Assembly (NCBI RefSeq): GCF_963678635.1
Contig: NC_087065.1
Location: 67,857,374 to 67,921,373, forward strand
DNA length: 64,000 nt
Direction: 5' to 3'
DNA from: Symsagittifera roscoffensis
Lineage: Eukaryota; Xenacoelomorpha; Acoela; Convolutidae
In this document: piece by piece, positions 55,331-64,000 of the stretch
How the letters are laid out: each line of letters starts with the position of its first letter
How positions within the stretch are numbered: position 1 is the stretch's first letter
Translations under genes and position numbers: made by a program
The notes under the pieces: model-generated
Seen by the model: only the letters and a program-made list of their open reading frames with translations
What the model was told of the DNA's origin: nothing
Databases searched by the model: none

Positions 55331-55684
55331 AAAAAATTCCACATAAAAGCCGGCTACAGTTGACTATTTTTGCATGTTACACCAACCAACTTCATTGAAA
55401 AGAAGAGCGATATATACAAAATAGCTTTTTCGGGTCATATTGACTTCTAAAAAACCATGGTAAATAAAGTGTTTAAGGTAGTACCTGCATTTTTTTTGCG
55501 TAGACTCCACACTTGAAGAGTTTCAATGAACAAAAAGAAGATAAGCAAGTAAGAAACAACTACGTAACGTTATGAAAATTGATTTGGCCTAAGCAAATAA
55601 GAAACAACTAGAAAATTGTTATGAAAACTGAGGGATTTTGCAAATTCTTAAGTTAAGAGAGTAGGGAATTCTGAAGTAAAATAG

Positions 55685-55800
55685 GGATCTTTTATGACAG
55701 TTTTGAGAATCAAGTCCAGTACTTACTCAAGTAAAAAACTAATGAGAAAAAAATGGATCTTTTATGACAGTTTTGAGAATCAAGTCCAGTACTTACTCAA
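55685..55800. repeat. 46-bp direct repeat, 70-bp period
   Basis: An identical 46-base segment beginning ggatcttttatgacag and ending tacttactcaa occurs at 55,685 and 55,755. A 24-base purine-rich spacer separates them. The perfect identity suggests a recent event. Confidence 0.9.
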
Positions 55801-57690
55801 ACATAAATCATAAATGTCAGGAGCTTGTAAAGGGTACGCAAAGGTGATAGTTGGGCCCCTATATTAGGCCTTATAGTATTTGAAATTAGATTCCACATTT
55901 GTTCACTTGTGTTTTTGAAGATTTCACAAAAATTGCGGGGCCCACTTATAACACCTGCTTTTTTGTGGGACCTAACTACCATACTTGTTCGTGTATCGCA
56001 AAAAATTTTCAAACTTTGATTGTTTCATGTTCAATTTTAACGCTGATCAGTGGTCACTTTCTACATATTTTTGATAAGGTTCACTTGAGTTTTATTGAAT
56101 ATAATTATTTTTTGTTGATCAACTGTCAAAAAAATGAAAGACAAATAAATCTCAAGATGATTTTGACAAAATAAGCAATGCAACCACCATCATTAACAAA
56201 GTGTTGACCATTAACGTGGTGAAAAAAAAATCCTAAGTTATTCTCGTTGATTTAGTCTCTTGGGAGCAATTTAAAATTAGGAATTATAAACTGATGAGTG
56301 GTTTGTGTCTTTTGCCTAATAGTTGACGTAGATTTGGTATGAATAATGTTAAAACCAAAATTTTCTTCATTTTTTTGCGTCTTCTTGCGCATCGTAAATC
56401 TTAAGCGACTTAACTCGTAAATAGGTCAAAAATGGGGTAATAATCTTTATTGACTTTTGAAAGAATTTATGGTGCATGAAAATGAATCAATCAAGAATAC
56501 CTACCCCATTCATTATTGTTCAAAAGTACCATGGGACTTCTCGATTATTTACCCGTAAAACTTCATCAACGACCGCAAATGATTAAATCGAGAATTGGAA
56601 CGACCCAAGATTTTCGGTTTATTTTTAGGTTTGCCCAGATTATTTTAATCTATGAAACTGAGAGAACTAATTGATATTTTAAGACAATATCCACTAAGGG
56701 AAGGACCTACATATGAGCTGTGCAGCTCAAAATGGAGAACAGCCGTTGTGTCCTTGCTTAAGAAATACATGGTATCCCTCAACAACAATTTGGTATCTAA
56801 AGTAGCTGTGTGACAACTAAATGTTTTCACCCCAGAAGTGAAATTAAATTTCGTGATCAATATAAAAGTATATCGGATGAGATGAAGCTAATACGTTAAA
56901 TGAATTTGTTTGTAAAGCAGAGAACACACCACAGAAACTTAAAGCTGTAGTTGATTTTTTTTATTCCTCTTAAATATATTCCGCTTGATAATTATAAATA
57001 GCCGGGTTTCTTAGTCTTTTCTGTTGTTATGACAGTTTTAGAGGCTTTCGTGCTCACATTAAAAGTTTATATGGAGAAAATGGGAAAAAAGAGAAAAGCG
57101 CCAGTTTGAGACCTAATTATGAAATCCAGTTTTGTAATTACGCTTGCGATAGGCAAGGGGGTTGCAATCGTGTACTAGACTTTCCTGTAAATAACTTTAT
57201 TCATAGGACTCATTCACTCATCAATCTACTGGACCTTTTTGTTGCCACAGAGATATTTTAAGCAAGCATTTTAAATCTATGGCCTAATCGAAATTAGTTT
57301 TTTTATTTGGTTGTAAATTTACCAACTCGATTTAATAAAGTTTCAATTTTTTGTAACATTTTGTAGGCTCAATATGTTTCTATTTTTTTTATATCGCCTT
57401 GTAAGCCCCTCATTGCGTCGTTTGATGGTCGAAAAAAGTTTTTTAGGGGAGAAAGCACAATTTCTTTCATATTAGTATTTTTCAAATTTTTTCATCATGG
57501 TTTTTTGCTCAAGTTTTTTTCAGCTTTGTAACCGGTTGATAATTATAAATTCAAAATCAATGAGCCATCCACCACATCTGCCGGAGGGAGTAACACAACT
57601 GCTTGAGACGGAAAAGTTTTGTATTTCGAGTCCGAACGCGAGTTATTTTATTGCAAAGAAGAGTTTTTGTGATTTTTCGGACAAAAGTCC
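55801..57690. other. Intergenic, no gene seen
   Basis: AT-rich, with frames of up to 91 codons (55,899-56,174) lacking any family motif. Confidence 0.4.
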
Positions 57691-57694
57691 GCTG

Positions 57695-57960
57695 TGTATT
57701 TTTGTCGGCTTAGTTACCGTAGCACGACATTTTTGAAGGGTCAGTTTTCTTCCAAGGTGCTGTAACACCCATGCTTAGAAGGACGAAGCTCAGAAATTCG
57801 ATTCCAGTCCAGACCTGTTTTTTTTTGCAAATTGAAAATTTTTGGCCAGTTTAGACTACGGTATTTCTGCTTATATTTGTCTGCTTAGTTCCCTAGAAAA
57901 AACTTTTTTTTTGAAAATTCGGCTTCTTTCTTTCTATTTTCTTGTGAAGTTTTTAATGGT
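57695..57960 (+). repeat. SINE-like body and tRNA-like head units
   Basis: ttttgtcggcttagttaccgtagcac (57,699 on) is the body block seen at 36,590 and 40,980. It is followed by a new head-like stretch with tcagaaattcgattccagtcc (weak B box) and then the body block tttgtctgcttagttcccta. Confidence 0.45.
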
Positions 57961-58299
57961 GCGCGTATTTTCGTTCTGAATATTTTGTAGCAATTTTCAT
58001 AATATTAATTGACAAAAACGTTCTATTGAAAAAAAAAATTCAGTTTTTTTTTTGTTTGATATTAATTACATTTTTATATCATTCATAATGAAAATTCATC
58101 TTTGTATCGCAAGTGGTGCAGAGCTCAGCTTCGCATCTTCCTTAAAATTTCTAGATTTATTTTTATCATTTAGGGTGGGGGTGCATAACCGAAAAAAGCC
58201 GTAAATTGTTCTGTTAAATGATACAATACGCTTTCCGTCAACCCTCATTCATAAGTTTTTTTGCGGTGCAGATATGGTTGAAAAACTGGGCATGTTTAG

Positions 58300-58705
58300 A
58301 AAGGAGGGATCTAGGATTTTCTCGAGGGTGGGCAGATTTTCAAAAAATTTTCGAAAACTTTTTCGACCTTTTTTTTAGGTCGACCAAACTGATTTCCGAG
58401 TACTCCCAGAACACTATAAAGACCAAAAAATTTGCGCAGCAGTCAAATTTTTGAAAAAAAAACAGGTCAAAAAAGACGTTTTTAGGCTCTTTTTGGAAAG
58501 TTTTGACCAAAAAGATACGTTTTTTGGCAAGCGCTCTCTTTCAAAATTAGTATATACTTGCGCCGAGGGCGCCTATAGAAAAAATTTGGTGTGGGTCGGC
58601 CTAAAATGGATGCCATCAAACAAAACTAAAGGGGTGACCCTTGGTTGGTGAGATCGTCAAATCCCTGATGGGGAAGAGAAAGCGTCCGCCTTCCCCCTTA
58701 AATCC
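58300..58705 (+). mobile_element. hAT-like MITE, degraded copy
   Basis: Aligns with 51,210-51,538 and 59,598-60,008 through ggatctaggattttctcgaggg, tcgaccaaactgatttccgag, agtatatacttgcgc and aagcgtccgcc. The terminal caggggcgga is eroded (aaggagggatct) and no target duplication remains. Confidence 0.75.
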
Positions 58706-59597
58706 TCCCCGATGGTTAGCCTCGAAGACATTAAGTTTAGTGTTTGCATGACATTGGCTTCAATTAGATGAAGTTGAAGCTACTAAAAGTAGCGATTAAT
58801 GTGGAAGTGATTGAAATCGGAGCTTTGGTCTGTCTTTTTGATCACGTGCTTGAACTGAACTTTGTGTCACCGGGAATTTTTGTATCTGTTTGGTTGTTTA
58901 CCTCAAGTAAATTAAAGTTTAATGATCACTAAAGAGATTTATTGGATTAGGTGAGTCTAAATATTTGCTATCATGGTCTCACCTTTAATGTCAACTTGCC
59001 AAGTTCAAGGCACAACATTATTGATAGCTTTTTGACCTCCAAATCTTTCTTTACATAAACTGTTTATTTGTCTACATCGAACCATTCGTAAGTCAAATAA
59101 AAGGTCAAGGCTTGCTCGAACAGTGCCGCCGCTAGCAAACATTTCGAAGATAGAATTGATTTCAAGCAATTATTTCAAACGGTCGCAATTATTTGGTCAC
59201 GTTTTGGACTGCAGTTCAATGTCAGAATCTCAGGTCGAACTTTCACCTCTAAAGTAAGCTTAAGAGGAGCAAATAAGTTCCTATGAACCGCGTTTATCTT
59301 TGCAGCCAATGAAAACTTTCAGTAATTTCAGCCAGCATTCTGACGCTAACTATTTTCTAAACCAATTTTTTCAGCCAATCAGAATGCAGGAAACAAAAAT
59401 ATCAACAATAGCGTAAATATCCCAGAATGTTCCAATCTAATTGAAAAAAAATCCACTAGTTTTGGAGGTCAGCTTCTAATTCCTGTCTAATTTCTTATTT
59501 AATTTAGTCTGAGAAACAAAAAAATCATTTTACTGGGGTAAGGTTTTTTGAAATGGTCTAATAATGGGATCACACTTAAAACAGTTTTGAAATAGTG

Positions 59598-60008
59598 CAG
59601 GGGCGGATCTAGGATTTCTCGAGGGGAGGGGGCGGATTTTCAAAAAAAAATTTGAAAATTTTGTCGACCTTTGTTTAGGTCGACCAAATTGATTTTCTGA
59701 GCTCTCCCAAATCACTATAAAGAACCCATTTTGACCAAATTTTCTGCGCAGTAGGAAATTTTTTGAAAAAAAACAAGCAAAAAAAGCGTTTCAGGCACTT
59801 GGAAAATTTTGACCAAAAAATCGCGTTTTTTTCGGCGCGCTCCTTCCTCAAAAATTAGTATATATTGGCGCTAAATGCGCCTTTAGAAAATTAGAAAATT
59901 TTTAGGGTAACTAAAATAGATCTCTCAAATTAGTACAAAGGGGACCCTTTGGGTCGGCAGGGGGTCGAATCTCTGAAAGGGGGCGTCTCCCCCCTAAATC
60001 CGCTACTG
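59598..60008 (+). mobile_element. hAT-like MITE, full-length-looking copy
   Basis: 411 bp from caggggcggatctagga to cctaaatccgctactg. The reverse complement of the end (cagtagcggatttagg) matches the start at 13 of 16 positions. The flanking octamers aaatagtg (59,590-59,597) and aaaaagtg (60,009-60,016) differ at one base. No ORF is expected; frames inside are incidental. Confidence 0.85.
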
Positions 60009-60016
60009 AAAAAGTG

Positions 60017-61440
60017 TCTATGTTCAGCTGAGTTATCGAAAAAATTAAGAAAATTATCTGCTTCCCAATTTCCAAAGAATGACATAAAAGTTCTTTAAGT
60101 CGATACAGAAACATGTCTGTACAAAACAGTCCCATACAAAACAGTCCGATACAAAACAGTCCGAAAAACAGTCCCAATTAATATTTGTTTTAACAAGCCG
60201 GCAGGCCGAGAATTGTCCTTTCTTCAACAAACATAATGAATAAAATAGTGACCGCCACAGTCGCGCAAAAAAAGCAACAACAGCATGAAGAAACTTGCTC
60301 GGTCTGAATAAATCTATAGTTCAAATTCTACCCCTGAATAAACTTTTACAACCAATATTTTTGATCAAAGCTCCGAATTGAACACATTATTAAGCAACGG
60401 AACTTTTGCAAAGCTCCCCGTCCATATTTGTAGTTTTATTCTCTTTTTTTAAGCTGCAGGCAAGTTAAAAATTTCAGCTTGCCAGTCAGTTTTTAGCAAA
60501 TAATCTGTATCAATGCATTATCTAGACTTACTTCTTGCTTGGCTCTTAAGAATTTGAGCTTTATTCGACCATTCGAATTTGAGCTTTAGAAATTTGAGCT
60601 TTAACCGAAATTAGGGTCCAAAATATTAGTTTATTTATGATTTGGAAACTAAATTTATTAGTTATGTGCGCCAATTGTTTTTGGAGAGAATGAATTATGG
60701 TTGCTTTTTCTATTATACCCAATTTCGGGGCAAATTTTAAAGCTAAAGATTTTTTGCTTCTAAATGAATCCGAATGTCTCTTTACCGATCATATATCCAG
60801 CCAATAAGTCCGCAAATTAAGTGCGCAAAACTGGAAAAACTATTTTGTCAGCTACATCAAAAGTTTTTGGTTTTCTTTAATTAGATCACGACTGTAGAGT
60901 ACTCATAGTCGACCCGCGTATTTGCATACGACCTATTTTTGCAAAAGTTGGCATTTTTTATGGTCTTGATCTGTTCGAAGGGTATGGCCTTCCCTATTGA
61001 ACAATGTTTCACCATCCTGAGAGCCCGGAAAAACTGCCAAATTTGTTCTTCAAAATTTTTGACAAGGGGAGAGGCCTTGGATCAAAGTACTCAAATAGCG
61101 ACAGTTGAATCTCAAATTTTGACGGCTGCTTTGTCTTTATGGAATTGAAGATATAACTATTCAAGAATACTGGTCTAGTATTTGCCTGATTTGAAACAAA
61201 TTGAAACCAAAATATGATGTGTATCCTAATAAAAATTATCCAAAAACGATTTTTTTTTTGAGTTTTTGTTAGTTTCCGGCTGCTCTATTTGTACAGACGA
61301 GTTGTTTGCTGTGTTCCGATTGGCGCGTTATACCGATCATGGTGTTTACTACATCGTTCGCTTAATTGCACATGCTTATTGACACACATGCTAATCGCTC
61401 CACCACCGCATAGCACTGGCATTTAACAGCATGTGTTCGA
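60017..61440. other. Intergenic, no gene seen
   Basis: Short tandem-like runs occur at 60,118-60,172 (cgatacaaaacagtc repeated three times in imperfect form). A 69-codon frame at 60,939-61,148 has no family match by eye. Confidence 0.4.
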
Positions 61441-61642
61441 TGCGCTTTATTGGGACTATTGTTTACATGGCGGAGTTGGAACAACATTAGACTCTTAGTC
61501 TCCGGTTCGACGGTTCGATACCAGCAGCATTTGGCTAGTTTTTTTATTAATCAAAGTTTTTCGCCCTTCTTTCAGATAATTTTTTTGCCGTTTTTTCGCT
61601 TGTGTTTGCTAAACGCAGCTTCGTCTCATTGTGAACAAAAGT
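61441..61642 (+). repeat. SINE-like unit with tRNA-like head
   Basis: atggcggagttgg (A-box-like), ttagactcttagtc (anticodon-arm-like, CTT in the loop) and cggttcgatacc (B box) lie in tRNA order at 61,468-61,522. A T-rich body follows, ending gctaaacgcagcttcgtctc, which resembles ggcgaagcacagcttcgcctc at 42,595. Confidence 0.5.
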
Positions 61643-61942
61643 AACGTATTGAAAGATCTTTTATTTGTAAAAAATACAAAATCGAAATATTGGTAGATTT
61701 TAGCACAGTGATTAAATATTTTCTCAACTAATTTGGGAAAGGTTTGAATATCTAAAATATGACTAAGTTCTAATGGATTTCAACTTGTATATCATATAGT
61801 TTAAATGATTATGTTATTTTCACTACGGTACTGCACTGGGTTTCAATATTATTTCAATTGATAGTTTTGTAGAAGCTGAAGCAGCGAAACAGTTCAAACG
61901 TTGTCATTTAGTGATATGAAAACGGGTCTGTTCAATCTGTCT

Positions 61943-63201
61943 CTAGTCAGAATCAGCCGAGATTTGTTTCTCCGACTCCTGGTGGATGACTCGGAAGAAC
62001 TTGAGAAAGTAGTCTGAAAAGAGGAAGTACAACAACCTCAGTGTGAAGATGGTCTTTTTTGGACAGTAGGTCGTTTCGGTTCGGGTCTCGACCGCCTCAA
62101 TCACTCGGCGAGCGGCTACTTTTGGCGGCAGGACGAACTGTCTGAACACGACGTTGTTGGTGATTGAAGTGACATTGCTCATGAATTTTCCGATGGCATT
62201 TGTGATGGATTCAGTTGTTACGAGACCTAAGAAAACCTGAGAAATTGTAATGTTGGATCTCCGTTCCAGAAGTTCCTCGCGATAGGACAGAAAAAAAGCG
62301 TTAAGAGCTGCCTTCGTTGCTGCGTAGGTATTGCTTTTGAACATGGGCACAAGTGCTGCTATGGAACTGACAATGCAGATTTTTCCACACGAAGCTTCTA
62401 GAAGGTTCCGGAACGACGATGCTATATAGACGTAGCTCATGTAGTTCACAAGAGTTTTCGATTCTAGGTCATCGAAGTCCTTTTCTTCTTTCCAATGCGA
62501 GTTTCCATTGAGTGACGGGAGTAGCACGTGATTCAAAATTAAAGTGTCAACTCTTCCCAACTTTTCTTGGGAGAAGTTCCGCAGAGCAGCTGCCGAGTCC
62601 CGACCTCCGAGTCGCTGCGAAAAAACAAAGACGTCGGCCGCTCCTGCGTTTCGGCACTCCTCGGCGACGCTCTCGAGGAGTCGCTTGTTAGTTGCGGAGA
62701 TTACAAGCCGAGCATTCGCAGCCGAATACTGCAACGCAATTTGGCGCCCAATTCCTCGGGAAGCTCCAGTGATCACGATGTTTGAACCCTAAACAATAAG
62801 GAAGATATGAGAAAACGGTTTTGGACTCCTGCTACATAAAAATTGGACTACTGGTTTACTATAGTTTATAGAAGTTTAATACCGTTTTTTGGTACTTGCA
62901 ATTTATTTTTATAAACAACACTCTTGTTTTTGTTTTTTACCAGCTTTTCCAGCTTTAAGGCTAGGGTTCTTTTGTTAAAATTGAAGGAATAAATTACCTG
63001 AACTGAGAAGTTCTTTTTCGACACTTTCTTCAGTAGGACAAGAATAAGCCACGTCAGCAGGATGAGAGGCAGAGCCGCGACCATGATCGACCATAGTGAC
63101 GCCTCTTTCACGTCAAAAAGAGCCATAGTCATGGTCATTGTTAGACCATTAATGGTCTTCGAGGTATCGGTGGATTCAGTTTTCGAATTGTTCCAAAACA
63201 T
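61943..63201 (-). CDS. HSD11B1-like membrane-anchored short-chain dehydrogenase/reductase (2 exons)
   Basis: NAD(P)-dependent oxidoreductase of the 11-beta-hydroxysteroid dehydrogenase 1 / HSD11B1L subgroup, expected on the endoplasmic reticulum membrane. Exons on minus: 63,201-62,998 and 62,788-61,943, joined by a 209-bp GT-AG phase-0 intron; product 349 residues. Residues about 37-58 form one transmembrane anchor (IMVAALPLILLTWLILVLL). The cofactor motif TGASRGIG is at 75-82, LILNHV at 151-156 (NNAG equivalent with the NH variant typical of HSD11B1), the catalytic Ser in IVSSIAA (209/210), and Tyr223 and Lys227 in YAATK. The GLVTTES block also fits the subgroup. An acceptor-like atctaatttag lies 17 bases before the ATG. 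The substrate cannot be inferred from sequence alone. Confidence 0.9.
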
Positions 63202-64000
63202 TTTTCTGTGTTTCCTCTAAATTAGATAAAACGAACTTTTTCGACGTATTGAAAGTAGCAAAGAAATATGTTTGCGTTTTTCTCGTATTTTGAACTCTAC
63301 TGATTTCAAAATACTATTTACTTCCAATGGTATTATTGAGGGCGTTTTCTGCTGAGTAATAGTGAACTGATTTCTAGAGAGGAAATTGCGAAGTGTTTCT
63401 GGTAGCTCTGAATGAATTATTAAATAGTCTCGCGGTTGTATGCCTCTAAATTAAATTTTTACCATTCTTACTTTTGATTGGGCACGATCCTTTATATAGG
63501 TAGAGGACCTTATTTTTATTGGATGCGATTTCAAAATGGAGATATTCCATTTGCATAACCGACATCGCTGTTTGAACTTGAACAATCTGATAGATTTGAA
63601 TGTAATTATTTCAGTACGAAAGGCGTCTTTTGTTTGATGAAATACAATACCTTTTCTCGGTTACGTACCAACCAATAGACAGGTCTGTAGGCAGACAGGT
63701 TGTAAGCAGACAAAACTTCCAATTTCTCTGCAAAACAAAAACCTGCATATTAATTCCAATTAACAAATACTTAAATTATTTATCTCATAAATCACTGAAT
63801 TTGAAAAATTTCGGCTCGAAAAAAGTAAAATTCTGAGTGCTTTGATTAAATATTTCAAAATCACGTCTAATATCTTTTTTCAGCCAATCAGATTGGAATA
63901 TTGTAAAGTTTGTCTTCATGCTGACTTGTCTGCTCGTGACCTTCACGTACATATAGGCCGCACACCCCTTTTGCGTAGTACGTGGTGGATGGTAGTATAT
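63202..64000. other. Sequence beyond the dehydrogenase start, no gene seen
   Basis: Probably contains the dehydrogenase promoter or a 5' intron. No coding motif was found up to the window edge. Confidence 0.4.

Noticed and set aside
56291-56335. ctgatgag motif as a hammerhead ribozyme core (PLEs can carry these)
   Set aside because: No GAAA box or matching stems follow, and there is no PLE nearby. Other CTGATG occurrences also fail.
1-64000. CRISPR arrays, rRNA genes, bacterial operons
   Set aside because: No regularly spaced identical repeats, no rRNA signature blocks, and all recognisable genes are eukaryotic with spliceosomal introns.

Overview
This window looks like AT-rich nuclear DNA of an invertebrate animal. 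Genes are split by GT-AG introns of about 0.2 to 3.6 kb, they sit far apart, and the space between them is filled with decayed retroelements, MITEs and SINE-like repeats. I cannot name the species. No prokaryotic signals (operons, Shine-Dalgarno sites, CRISPR) were seen.

Layout. 1-28,600 is almost wholly transposon-derived. It starts with an endonuclease fragment of a non-LTR LINE (about 1,510-2,064, minus). Two tandem Penelope-like elements (PLEs) follow on the plus strand (3,120-6,060), then a dead CR1/Jockey-type LINE (6,465-9,769, minus) and a third PLE fragment (9,770-10,440, minus). About 8 kb of this block (4,094-12,073) is repeated in tandem at 12,074-19,715. The two units share LINE-disabling stop codons but have since diverged by a deletion, local duplications and an extra PLE-derived unit. 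Next come a LINE endonuclease scrap (20,180-20,540), a degenerate RT element (20,724-22,690), a 1.18 kb/1.13 kb tandem repeat (22,941-25,253) and a decayed element with PHD finger, RT and C-terminal domain (25,791-28,570).

29,400-64,000 holds five recognisable host genes: mitochondrial-type peptide deformylase (4 exons, 29,433-34,226), two tandem inositol monophosphatase paralogues (4 exons, 38,029-43,055; 5 exons, 45,087-49,564), a METTL21-like lysine methyltransferase in one exon (50,387-51,085), all on plus, and an HSD11B1-like membrane-anchored short-chain dehydrogenase on minus (2 exons, 61,943-63,201). Exon joins were derived by matching reading frame, GT/AG dinucleotides and conserved motifs. 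The introns and spacers carry several small dispersed families: hAT-like MITEs (one with a perfect 8-bp target duplication), a foldback element, and tRNA-headed SINE-like units.

The most interesting signal is the PLE architecture. In three diverged copies, on both strands, a PHD-like zinc finger lies inside the reverse transcriptase, between catalytic motif B and the YVDD-type motif C. One of these copies also retains a C-terminal GIY-YIG endonuclease.
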